From positions 147,516,196-147,580,195 of the forward strand of contig OY804577.1 of NCBI GenBank assembly GCA_963680875.1: a stretch of 64,000 bases of DNA, given 5' to 3'. Source of the stretch: Bathymodiolus brooksi (taxonomy: Eukaryota > Mollusca > Bivalvia > Mytilida > Modiolidae). Under the pieces are notes generated by a model. That model saw nothing but the letters and a program-made list of their open reading frames with translations, did not search any database and had not been told where the DNA came from. Of the stretch, positions 35,470-50,400 are shown piece by piece (position 1 is the first letter of the stretch; each line of letters begins with the position of its first letter). Made by a program: the position numbers and the translations under genes.

Positions 35470-38400
35470 GTAAGGCTATACATAGAACTGATAACACACT
35501 GGGTAGTCCAATGATACAGAAATATCTATAGAGACGGTAAGACTATAAATAGAACTGATAACACACTGGGTAGTCCAATGATACAGAAATATCTACAGAG
35601 ACGGTAAGGCTATAAATAGAACTGATAACACACTGGGTAGTCCAATGATACAGAAATATCTATAGAGACGGTAAGACTATAAATAGAACTGATAACACAC
35701 TGGGTAGTCCAATGATACAAAAATATCTACAGAGACGGTAAGACTATAAATAGAACTGATAACACACTGGGTAGTCCAATGATACAAAAATATCTACAGA
35801 GACGGTAAGACTATAAATAGAACTGATAACACACTGGGTAATCCAATGATACAAAAATATCTACAGAGACGGTAAGACTATAAATAGAACCGATAACACA
35901 CTGGGTAGTCCAATGATACAGAAATATCTACAGAGACGGTAATACTATAAATAGAACTGATAACACACTGGGTAGTCCAATGATACAAAAATATCTACAG
36001 AGACGGTAAGACTATAAATAGAACTGATAACACACTGGGTAGTCCAATGATACAAAAATATCTACAGAGACGGTAAGACTATAAATAGAACTGATAACAC
36101 ACTGGGTAGTCCAATGATACAAAAATATCTACAGAGACGGTAAGACTATAAATAGAACTGATAATACACTGGGTAGTCCAATGATACAAAAATATCTACA
36201 GAGACGGTAAGACTATACATAGAACTGATAACAAACTTAGTAGTCCAATGATACAAAAAAATCTACGGAGACGGTAAGACTATAAATAGAACTGATAACA
36301 CACTGGGTAGTCCAATGATACAGAAATATCTACAGAGACGGTAAGACTATGAATAGAACTGATAAGACACTGGGTAGTCCAATGATACAAAAATATCTAC
36401 AGAGACGGTAAGACTATAAATAGAACTGATAACGCACTGGGTAGTCCAATGATACAAAAATATCTACAGAGATGGTAAGACTATTAATAGAACTGATAAC
36501 AAACTTAGTAGTCCAATGATACAAAAATATCTACGGAGACGGTAAGACTATAAATAGAACTGATAACACACTGGGTAGTCCAATGATACAGAAATATCTA
36601 CAGAGACGGTAAGACTATAAATAGAACTGATAACACACTGGGTAGTCCAATGATACAAAAATATCTACACAGACGGTAGGACTATAAATAGAACTGATAA
36701 CACACTGGGTAGTCCAATGATACAAAAATATCTACAGAGACGGTAAGACTATAAATAGAACTGATAACACACTGGGTAGTCCAATGATACAAAAATATCT
36801 ACAGAGACGGTAAGACTATAAATAGAACTGATAACACACTGTGTAGTCCAATGATACAAAAATATCTACAGAGACGGTAAGACTATAAATAGAACTGATA
36901 ACACATTGGGTAGTCCAATGATACAAAAATATCTACAGAGACGGTAAGACTATAAATAGAACTGATAACACACTGGGTAGTCCAATGATACAAAAATATC
37001 TACAGAGTTGGTAAGACTATAAATAGAACCGATAACACACTGGGTAGTTCAATGATACAAAGATATCTACCAAGACGGTAAGGCTATAAATAGAACTGAT
37101 AACACACTGGGTAGTCCAATGATACAAAAATATCTACAGAGATGGTAAGGCTATAAATAGAACTGATTAGAAACTTAGTAGTCCAATGATACAAAAATGT
37201 CTACAGAGACAGTAAGACTATAAATAGAACTGATAACACACTGGGTAGTCCAATGATACAAAAATATCTACAGAGACGGTAAGACTATAAATAGAACCGA
37301 TAACACACTGGGTAGTCCAATGATACAGAAATATCTACAGAGATGGTAAGACTATAAATAGAACTGATAACACACTGGGTAGTCCAATGATACAAAAATA
37401 TCTACAGAGACGGTAAGACTATAAATAGAACTGATAACACACTGGGTAGTCCAATGATACAAAAATATCTACAGAGACGGTAAGGCTATAGATAGAACTG
37501 ATAACACACTTAGTAGTCCAATGATACAAAAATATCTACACCGACGGTAAGGCTATAGATAGAACTGATAACACACTGGGTAGTCCAATGATACAAAAAT
37601 ATCTACAGAGACGGTAAGACTATAAATAGAACTGATAACACACTGGGTAGTCCATTGATACAAAAATATCTACAGAGACGGTAAGACTATAAATAGAACT
37701 GATAACACACTGGGTAGTCCAATGATACAAAAATATCTACAGAGATGGTAAGACTATAAATAGAACTGATAACACACTGGGTAGTCCAATGATACAGAAA
37801 TATCTACAGAGACGGTAAGACTATAAATAGAACTGATAACACACTGGGTAGTCCAATGATACAAAAATATCTACAGAGACGGTAAGACTATAAATAGAAC
37901 TGATAACACACTGGGTAGTCCAATGATACAAAAATATCTACACAGACGGTAGGACTATAAATAGAACTGATAACACACTGGGTAGTCCAATGATACAAAA
38001 ATATCTACAGAGACGGTAAGACTATAAATAGAACTGATAACACACTGGGTAGTCCAATGATACAAAAATATCTACACAGACGGTAGGGCTATAAATAGAA
38101 CTGATAACACACTGGGTAGTCCAATGATACAAAAATATCTACAGAGACGGTAAGACTATAAATAGAACTGATAACACACTGGGTAGTCCAATGATACAAA
38201 TATATCTACAGAGACGGTAAGACTATAAATAGAACTGATAACACACTGGGTAGTCCAATGATACAAAAATATCTACAGAGACGGTAAGACTATAAATAGA
38301 ACTGATAACAAACTTAGTAGTCCAATGATATATACAAAAATATCTACACAGACGGTAAGGCTATAGATAGAACTGATAACACACTGGGTAGTCCAATGAT

Positions 38401-41400
38401 ACAAAAATATCTACAGAGATGGTAAGACTATAAATAGAACTGATAACACACTGGGTAGTCCAATGATACAAAAATATCTACAGAGACGGTAAGACTATAA
38501 ATAGAACTGATAACACACTGGGTAGTCCAATGATACAAAAATATCTACAGAGACGGTAAGGCTATAGATAGAACTGATAACACACTTAGTAGTCCAATGA
38601 TACAAAAATATCTACACAGACGGTAAGGCTATAGATAGAACTGATAACACACTGGGTAGTCCAATGATACAAAAATATCTACAGAGACGGTAAGACTATA
38701 AATAGAACTGATAACACACTGGGTAGTCCAATGATACAAAAATATCTACACAGACGGTAGGGCTATAAATAGAACTGATAACACACTGGGTAGTCCAATG
38801 ATACAAAAATATCTACACAGACGGTAGGACTATAAATAGAACTGATAACACACTGGGTAGTCCAATGATACAAAAATATCTACAGAGACGGTAAGACTAT
38901 AAATAGAACTGATAACACACTGGGTAGTCCAATGATACAAAAATATCTACAGAGACGGTAAGACTATAAATAGAACTGATAACACACTGTGTAGTCCAAT
39001 GATACAAAAATATCTACAGAGACGGTAAGACTATAAATAGAACTGATAACACATTGGGTAGTCCAATGATACAAAAATATCTACAGAGACGGTAAGACTA
39101 TAAATAGAACTGATAACACACTGGGTAGTCCAATGATACAAAAATATCTACAGAGTTGGTAAGACTATAAATAGAACCGATAACACACTGGGTAGTTCAA
39201 TGATACAAAGATATCTACCAAGACGGTAAGGCTATAAATAGAACTGATAACACACTGGGTAGTCCAATGATACAAAAATATCTACAGAGATGGTAAGGCT
39301 ATAAATAGAACTGATTAGAAACTTAGTAGTCCAATGATACAAAAATGTCTACAGAGACAGTAAGACTATAAATAGAACTGATAACACACTGGGTAGTCCA
39401 ATGATACAAAAATATCTACAGAGACGGTAAGACTATAAATAGAACCGATAACACACTGGGTAGTCCAATGATACAGAAATATCTACAGAGATGGTAAGAC
39501 TATAAATAGAACTGATAACACACTGGGTAGTCCAATGATACAAAAATATCTACAGAGACGGTAAGACTATAAATAGAACTGATAACACACTGGGTAGTCC
39601 AATGATACAAAAATATCTACAGAGACGGTAAGGCTATAGATAGAACTGATAACACACTTAGTAGTCCAATGATACAAAAATATCTACACCGACGGTAAGG
39701 CTATAGATAGAACTGATAACACACTGGGTAGTCCAATGATACAAAAATATCTACAGAGACGGTAAGACTATAAATAGAACTGATAACACACTGGGTAGTC
39801 CATTGATACAAAAATATCTACAGAGACGGTAAGACTATAAATAGAACTGATAACACACTGGGTAGTCCAATGATACAAAAATATCTACAGAGATGGTAAG
39901 ACTATAAATAGAACTGATAACACACTGGGTAGTCCAATGATACAGAAATATCTACAGAGACGGTAAGACTATAAATAGAACTGATAACACACTGGGTAGT
40001 CCAATGATACAAAAATATCTACAGAGACGGTAAGACTATAAATAGAACTGATAACACACTGGGTAGTCCAATGATACAAAAATATCTACACAGACGGTAG
40101 GACTATAAATAGAACTGATAACACACTGGGTAGTCCAATGATACAAAAATATCTACAGAGACGGTAAGACTATAAATAGAACTGATAACACACTGGGTAG
40201 TCCAATGATACAAAAATATCTACACAGACGGTAGGGCTATAAATAGAACTGATAACACACTGGGTAGTCCAATGATACAAAAATATCTACAGAGACGGTA
40301 AGACTATAAATAGAACTGATAACACACTGGGTAGTCCAATGATACAAATATATCTACAGAGACGGTAAGACTATAAATAGAACTGATAACACACTGGGTA
40401 GTCCAATGATACAAAAATATCTACAGAGACGGTAAGACTATAAATAGAACTGATAACAAACTTAGTAGTCCAATGATATATACAAAAATATCTACACAGA
40501 CGGTAAGGCTATAGATAGAACTGATAACACACTGGGTAGTCCAATGATACAAAAATATCTACAGAGATGGTAAGACTATAAATAGAACTGATAACACACT
40601 GGGTAGTCCAATGATACAAAAATATCTACAGAGACGGTAAGACTATAAATAGAACTGATAACACACTGGGTAGTCCAATGATACAAAAATATCTACAGAG
40701 ACGGTAAGGCTATAGATAGAACTGATAACACACTTAGTAGTCCAATGATACAAAAATATCTACACAGACGGTAAGGCTATAGATAGAACTGATAACACAC
40801 TGGGTAGTCCAATGATACAAAAATATCTACAGAGACGGTAAGACTATAAATAGAACTGATAACACACTGGGTAGTCCAATGATACAAAAATATCTACAGA
40901 GATGGTAAGACTATAAATAGAACTGATAACACACTGGGTAGTCCAATGATACAAAAATATCTACAGAGATGGTAAGACTATAAATAGAACTGATAACACA
41001 CTGGGTAGTCCAATGATACAGAAATATCTACAGAGACGGTAAGACTATAAATAGAACTGATAACACACTGGGTAGTCCAATGATACAAAAATATCTACAC
41101 AGACGGTAGGGCTATAAATAGAACTGATAACACACTGGGTAGTCCAATGATACAAAAATATCTACAGAGACGGTAAGACTATAAATAGAACTGATAACAC
41201 ACTGGGTAGTCCAATGATACAAAAATATCTACAGAGACGGTAAGACTATAAATAGAACTGATAACACACTGGGTAGTCCAATGATACAAAAATATCTACA
41301 GAGACGGTAAGACTATAAATAGAACTGATAACACATTGGGTAGTCCAATGATACAAAAATATCTACAGAGACGGTAAGACTATAAATAGAACTGATAACA

Positions 41401-44400
41401 CATTGGGTAGTCCAATGATACAAAAATATCTACAGAGACGGTAAGACTATAAATAGAACTGATAACACACTGGGTAGTCCAATGATACAGAAATATCTAC
41501 AGAGACGGTAAGACTATAAATAGAACTGATAACACACTGGGTAGTCCAATGATACAAAAATATCTACACAGACGGTAGGGCTATAAATAGAACTGATAAC
41601 ACACTGGGTAGTCCAATGATACAAAAATATCTACAGAGACGGTAAGACTATAAATAGAACTGATAACACACTGGGTAGTCCAATGATACAAAAATATCTA
41701 CAGAGACGGTAAGACTATAAATAGAACTGATAACACACTGGGTAGTCCAATGATACAAAAATATCTACAGAGTTGGTAAGACTATAAATAGAACTGATAA
41801 CACACTGGGTAGTCCAATGATACAGAAATATCTACAGAGACGGTAAGACTATAAATAGAACTGATAACACACTGGGTAGTCCAATGATACAGAAATATCT
41901 ACAGAGACGGTAAGACTATAAATAGAACTGATAACACACTGGGTAGTCCAATGATACAAAAATATCTACACAGACGGTAGGGCTATAAATAGAACTGATA
42001 ACACACTGGGTAGTCCAATGATACAAAAATATCTACAGAGATGGTAAGACTATAAATAGAACTGATAACACACTGGGTAGTCCAATGATACAGAAATATC
42101 TACAGAGACGGTAAGACTATAAATAGAACTGATAACACACTGGGTAGTCCAATGATACAAAAATATCTACACAGACGGTAGGGCTATAAATAGAACTGAT
42201 AACACACTGGGTAGTCCAATGATACAAAAATATCTACAGAGACGGTAAGACTATAAATAGAACTGATAACACACTGGGTAGTCCAATGATACAAAAATAT
42301 CTACAGAGACGGTAAGACTATAAATAGAACTGATAACACACTGGGTAGTCCAATGATACAAAAATATCTACAGAGACGGTAAGACTAAAAATAGAACTGA
42401 TAACACACTGGGTAATCCAATGATACAAAAATATCTACAGAGACGGTAAGACTATAAATAGAACTGATAACACATTGGGTAGTCCAATGATACAAAAATA
42501 TCTACAGAGACGGTAAGACTATAAATAGAACTGATAACACACTGGGTAGTCCAATGATACAAAAATATCTACACAGACGGTAGGACTATAAATAGAACTG
42601 ATAACACACTGGGTAGTCCAATGATACAAAAATATCTACAGAGACGGTAAGACTATAAATAGAACTGATAACACACTGGGTAGTCCAATGATACAAAAAT
42701 ATCTACAGAGACGGTAAGACTATAAATAGAACTGATAACACACTGTGTAGTCCAATGATACAAAAATATCTACAGAGACGGTAAGACTATAAATAGAACT
42801 GATAACACATTGGGTAGTCCAATGATACAAAAATATCTACAGAGACGGTAAGACTATAAATAGAACTGATAACACACTTGGTAGTCCAATGATACAAAAA
42901 TATCTACAGAGTTGGTAAGACTATAAATAGAACCGATAACACACTGGGTAGTTCAATGATACAAAGATATCTACCAAGACGGTAAGGCTATAAATAGAAC
43001 TGATAACACACTGGATAGTCCAATGATACAAAAATATCTACAGAGATGGTAAGGCTATAAATAGAACTGATTAGAAACTTAGTAGTCCAATGATACAAAA
43101 ATATCTACAGAGACAGTAAGACTATAAATAGAACTGATAACACACTGGGTAGTCCAATGATACAAAAATATCTACAGAGACGGTAAGACTATAAATAGAA
43201 CCGATAACACACTGGGTAGTCCAATGATACAGAAATATCTACAGAGATGGTAATACTATAAATAGAACTGATAACACACTGGGTAGTCCAATGATACAAA
43301 AATATCTACAGAGACGGTAAGACTATAAATAGAACTGATAACACACTGGGTAGTCCAATGATACAAAAATATCTACAGAGACGGTAAGGCTATAGATAGA
43401 ACTGATAACACACTTAGTAGTCCAATGATACAAAAATATCTACACCGACGGTAAGGCTATAGATAGAACTGATAACACACTGGGTAGTCCAATGATACAA
43501 AAATATCTACAGAGACGGTAAGACTATAAATAGAACTGATAACACACTGGGTAGTCCATTGATACAAAAATATCTACAGAGACGGTAAGACTATAAATAG
43601 AACTGATAACACACTGGGTAGTCCAATGATACAAAAATATCTACAGAGATGGTAAGACTATAAATAGAACTGATAACACACTGGGTAGTCCAATGATACA
43701 GAAATATCTACAGAGACGGTAAGACTATAAATAGAACTGATAACACACTGGGTAGTCCAATGATACAAAAATATCTACAGAGACGGTAAGACTATAAATA
43801 GAACTGATAACACACTGGGTAGTCCAATGATACAAAAATATCTACAGAGACGGTAAGACTATAAATAGAACTGATAACACACTGGGTAGTCCAATGATAC
43901 AAAAATATCTACAGAGACGGTAAGACTATAAATAGAACTGATAACACACTGGGTAGTCCAATGATACAAAAATATCTACAGAGACGGTAAGACTATAAAT
44001 AGAACTGATAACACATTGGGTAGTCCAATGATACAAAAATATCTACAGAGACGGTAAGACTATAAATAGAACTGATAACACACTGGGTAGTCCAATGATA
44101 CAAAAATATCTACAGAGTTGGTAAGACTATAAATAGAACCGATAACACACTGGGTAGTTCAATGATACAAAAATATCTACAGAGACGGTAAGACTATAAA
44201 TAGAACTGATAACACACTGGGTAGTCCAATGATACAAAAATATCTACAGAGACGGTAAGACTATAAATAGAACTGATAACACACTGTGTAGTCCAATGAT
44301 ACAAAAATATCTACAGAGACGGTAAGACTATAAATAGAACTGATAACACATTGGGTAGTCCAATGATACAAAAATATCTACAGAGACGGTAAGACTATAA

Positions 44401-47400
44401 ATAGAACTGATAACACACTTGGTAGTCCAATGATACAAAAATATCTACAGAGTTGGTAAGACTATAAATAGAACCGATAACACACTGGGTAGTTCAATGA
44501 TACAAAGATATCTACCAAGACGGTAAGGCTATAAATAGAACTGATAACACACTGGGTAGTCCAATGATACAAAAATATCTACAGAGATGGTAAGGCTATA
44601 AATAGAACTGATTAGAAACTTAGTAGTCCAATGATACAAAAATATCTACAGAGACAGTAAGACTATAAATAGAACTGATAACACACTGGGTAGTCCAATG
44701 ATACAAAAATATCTACAGAGACGGTAAGACTATAAATAGAACCGATAACACACTGGGTAGTCCAATGATACAGAAATATCTACAGAGATGGTAAGACTAT
44801 AAATAGAACTGATAACACACTGGGTAGTCCAATGATACAAAAATATCTACAGAGACGGTAAGACTATAAATAGAACTGATAACACACTGGGTAGTCCAAT
44901 GATACAAAAATATCTACAGAGACGGTAAGGCTATAGATAGAACTGATAACACACTTAGTAGTCCAATGATACAAAAATATCTACACCGACGGTAAGGCTA
45001 TAGATAGAACTGATAACACACTGGGTAGTCCAATGATACAAAAATATCTACAGAGACGGTAAGACTATAAATAGAACTGATAACACACTGGGTAGTCCAT
45101 TGATACAAAAATATCTACAGAGACGGTAAGACTATAAATAGAACTGATAACACACTGGGTAGTCCAATGATACAAAAATATCTACAGAGATGGTAAGACT
45201 ATAAATAGAACTGATAACACACTGGGTAGTCCAATGATACAGAAATATCTACAGAGACGGTAAGACTATAAATAGAACTGATAACACACTGGGTAGTCCA
45301 ATGATACAAAAATATCTACAGAGACGGTAAGACTATAAATAGAACTGATAACACACTGGGTAGTCCAATGATACAAAAATATCTACAGAGACGGTAAGAC
45401 TATAAATAGAACTGATAACACACTGGGTAGTCCAATGATACAAAAATATCTACAGAGACGGTAAGACTATAAATAGAACTGATAACACACTGGGTAGTCC
45501 AATGATACAAAAATATCTACAGAGACGGTAAGACTATAAATAGAACTGATAACACATTGGGTAGTCCAATGATACAAAAATATCTACAGAGACGGTAAGA
45601 CTATAAATAGAACTGATAACACACTGGGTAGTCCAATGATACAAAAATATCTACAGAGTTGGTAAGACTATAAATAGAACCGATAACACACTGGGTAGTT
45701 CAATGATACAAAAATATCTACCGAGTTGGTAAGACTATAAATAGAACTGATAACAAACTTAGTAGTCCAATGATGCAAAAATATCTACAGAGACGGTAAG
45801 ACTATAAATAGAACTGATAACACACTGGGTAGTCCAATGATACAAAAATATCTACAGAGACGGTAAGACTATAAATAGAACTGATAACACACTGTGTAGT
45901 CCAATGATACAAAAATATCTACAGAGACGGTAAGACTATAAATAGAACTGATAACACACTGGGTAGTCCAATGATACAAAAATATCTACAGAGACGGTAA
46001 GACTATAGATAGAACTGATAACACACTGGGTAGTCCAATGATACAAAAATATCTACAGAGAGGGTAAGAATATAAATAGAACTGATAACACACTGGGTAG
46101 TCCAATGATACAAAAATATCTACAGAGACGGTAAGACTATAAATAGAACTGATAACACACTGTGTAGTCCAATGATACAAAAATATCTACAGAGACGGTA
46201 AGACTATAAATAGAACTGATAACAAACTTAGTAGTCCAATGATATATACAAAAATATCTACACAGACGGTAAGGCTATAGATAGAACTGATAACACACTG
46301 GGTAGTCCAATGATACAGAAATATCTACAGAGACGGTAAGACTATAAATAGAACTGATAACACACTGGGTAGTCAAATGATACAAAAATATCTACAGAGA
46401 CGGTAAGACTATAAATAGAACTGATAACACACTGGGTAGTCCAATGATACAAAAATATCTACAGAGACGGTAAGGCTATAGATAGAACTGATAACACACT
46501 TAGTAGTCCAATGATACAAAAATATCTACACAGACGGTAAGGCTATAGATAGAACTGATAACACACTGGGTAGTCCAATGATACAAAAATATCTACAGAG
46601 ACGGTAAGACTATAAATAGAACTGATAACACACTGGGTAGTCCAATGATACAAAAATATCTACAGAGATGGTAAGACTATAAATAGAACTGATAACACAC
46701 TGGGTAGTCCAATGATACAAAAATATCTACAGAGATGGTAAGACTATAAATAGAACTGATAACACACTGGGTAGTCCAATGATACAGAAATATCTACAGA
46801 GACGGTAAGACTATAAATAGAACTGATAACACACTGGGTAGTCCAATGATACAAAAATATCTACACAGACGGTAGGGCTATAAATAGAACTGATAACACA
46901 CTGGGTAGTCCAATGATTCAAAAATATCTACAGAGACGGTAAGACTATAAATAGAACTGATAACACACTGGGTAGTCCAATGATACAAAAATATCTACAG
47001 AGACGGTAAGACTATAAATAGAACTGATAACACACTGGGTAGTCCAATGATACAAAAATATCTACAGAGACGGTAAGACTATAAATAGAACTGATAACAC
47101 ATTGGGTAGTCCAATGATACAAAAATATCTTCAGAGACGGTAAGACTATAAATAGAACTGATAACACATTGGGTAGTCCAATGATACAAAAATATCTACA
47201 GAGACGGTAAGACTATAAATAGAACTGATAACACACTGGGTAGTCCAATGATACAGAAATATCTACAGAGACGGTAAGACTATAAATAGAACTGATAACA
47301 CACTGGGTAGTCCAATGATACAAAAATATCTACACAGACGGTAGGGCTATAAATAGAACTGATAACACACTGGGTAGTCCAATGATACAAAAATATCTAC

Positions 47401-50400
47401 AGAGACGGTAAGACTATAAATAGAACTGATAACACACTGGGTAGTCCAATGATACAAAAATATCTACAGAGACGGTAAGACTATAAATAGAACTGATAAC
47501 ACACTGGGTAGTCCAATGATACAAAAATATCTACAGAGATGGTAAGACTATAAATAGAACTGATAACAAACTTAGTAGTCCAATGATATATACAAAAATA
47601 TCTACACAGACGGTAAGGCTATAGATAGAACTGATAACACACTGGGTAGTCCAATGATACAAAAATATCTACAGAGATGGTAAGACTATAAATAGAACTG
47701 ATAACACACTGGGTAGTTCAATGATACAAAAATATCTACAGAGACGGTAAGACTATAAATAGAACTGATAACACACTTGGTAGTCCAATGATACAAAAAT
47801 ATCTACAGAGACGGTAAGGCTATAGATAGAACTGATAACACACTTAGTAGTCCAATGATACAAAAATATCTACACAGACGGTAAGGCTATAGATAGAACT
47901 GATAACACACTGGGTAGTCCAATGATACAAAAATATCTACAGAGACGGTAAGACTATAAATAGAACTGATAACACACTGGGTAGTCCAATGATACAAAAA
48001 TATCTACAGAGATGGTAAGACTATAAATAGAACTGATAACACACTGGGTAGTCCAATGATACAAAAATATCTACAGAGATGGTAAGACTATAAATAGAAC
48101 TGATAACACACTGGGTAGTCCAATGATACAGAAATATCTACAGAGACGGTAAGACTATAAATAGAACTGATAACACACTGGGTAGTCCAATGATACAAAA
48201 ATATCTACACAGACGGTAGGGCTATAAATAGAACTGATAACACACTGGGTAGTCCAATGATACAAAAATATCTACAGAGACGGTAAGACTATAAATAGAA
48301 CTGATAACACACTGGGTAGTCCAATGATACAAAAATATCTACAGAGACGGTAAGACTATAAATAGAACTGATAACACACTGGGTAGTCCAATGATACAAA
48401 AATATCTACAGAGACGGTAAGACTATAAATAGAACTGATAACACATTGGGTAGTCCAATGATACAAAAATATCTACAGAGACGGTAAGACTATAAATAGA
48501 ACTGATAACACATTGGGTAGTCCAATGATACAAAAATATCTACAGAGACGGTAAGACTATAAATAGAACTGATAACACACTGGGTAGTCCAATGATACAG
48601 AAATATCTACAGAGACGGTAAGACTATAAATAGAACTGATAACACACTGGGTAGTCCAATGATACAAAAATATCTACACAGACGGTAGGGCTATAAATAG
48701 AACTGATAACACACTGGGTAGTCCAATGATACAAAAATATCTACAGAGACGGTAAGACTATAAATAGAACTGATAACACACTGGGTAGTCCAATGATACA
48801 AAAATATCTACAGAGACGGTAAGACTATAAATAGAACTGATAACACACTGGGTAGTCCAATGATACAAAAATATCTACAGAGTTGGTAAGACTATAAATA
48901 GAACTGATAACACACTGGGTAGTCCAATGATACAGAAATATCTACAGAGACGGTAAGACTATAAATAGAACTGATAACACACTGGGTAGTCCAATGATAC
49001 AGAAATATCTACAGAGACGGTAAGACTATAAATAGAACTGATAACACACTGGGTAGTCCAATGATACAAAAATATCTACACAGACGGTAGGGCTATAAAT
49101 AGAACTGATAACACACTGGGTAGTCCAATGATACAAAAATATCTACAGAGATGGTAAGACTATAAATAGAACTGATAACACACTGGGTAGTCCAATGATA
49201 CAGAAATATCTACAGAGACGGTAAGACTATAAATAGAACTGATAACACACTGGGTAGTCCAATGATACAAAAATATCTACACAGACGGTAGGGCTATAAA
49301 TAGAACTGATAACACACTGGGTAGTCCAATGATACAAAAATATCTACAGAGACGGTAAGACTATAAATAGAACTGATAACACACTGGGTAGTCCAATGAT
49401 ACAAAAATATCTACAGAGACGGTAAGACTATAAATAGAACTGATAACACACTGGGTAGTCCAATGATACAGAAATATCTACAGAGACGGTAAGACTATAA
49501 ATAGAACTGATAACACACTGGGTAGTCCAATGATACAAAAATATCTACAGAGACGGTAAGACTATAAATAGAACTGATAACACACTGGGTAGTCCAATGA
49601 TACAAAAATATCTACAGAGACGGTAAGACTATAAATAGAACTGATAACACACTGGGTAGTCCAATGATACAAAAATATCTACAGAGACGGTAAGACTAAA
49701 AATAGAACTGATAACACACTGGGTAATCCAATGATACAAAAATATCTACAGAGACGGTAAGACTATAAATAGAACTGATAACACATTGGGTAGTCCAATG
49801 ATACAAAAATATCTACAGAGACGGTAAGACTATAAATAGAACTGATAACACACTGGGTAGTCCAATGATACAAAAATATCTACAGAGTTGGTAAGACTAT
49901 AAATAGAACCGATAACACACTGGGTAGTTCAATGATACAAAAATATCTACAGAGTTGGTAAGACTATAAATAGAACCGATAACACACTGGGTAGTCCAAT
50001 GATACAAAAATATCTACAAAGACGGTAAGACTATAAATAGAACTGATAACACACTGGGTAGTCCAATGATACAAAAATATCTACAGAGTTGGTAAGACTA
50101 TAAATAGAACTGATAACACACTGGGTAGTCCAATGATACAGAAATATCTACAGAGACGGTAAGACTATAAATAGAACTGATAACACACTGGGTAGTCCAA
50201 TGATACAGAAATATCTACAGAGACGGTAAGACTATAAATAGAACTGATAACACACTGGGTAGTCCAATGATACAAAAATATCTACACAGACGGTAGGGCT
50301 ATAAATAGAACTGATAACACACTGGGTAGTCCAATGATACAAAAATATCTACAGAGATGGTAAGACTATAAATAGAACTGATAACACACTGGGTAGTCCA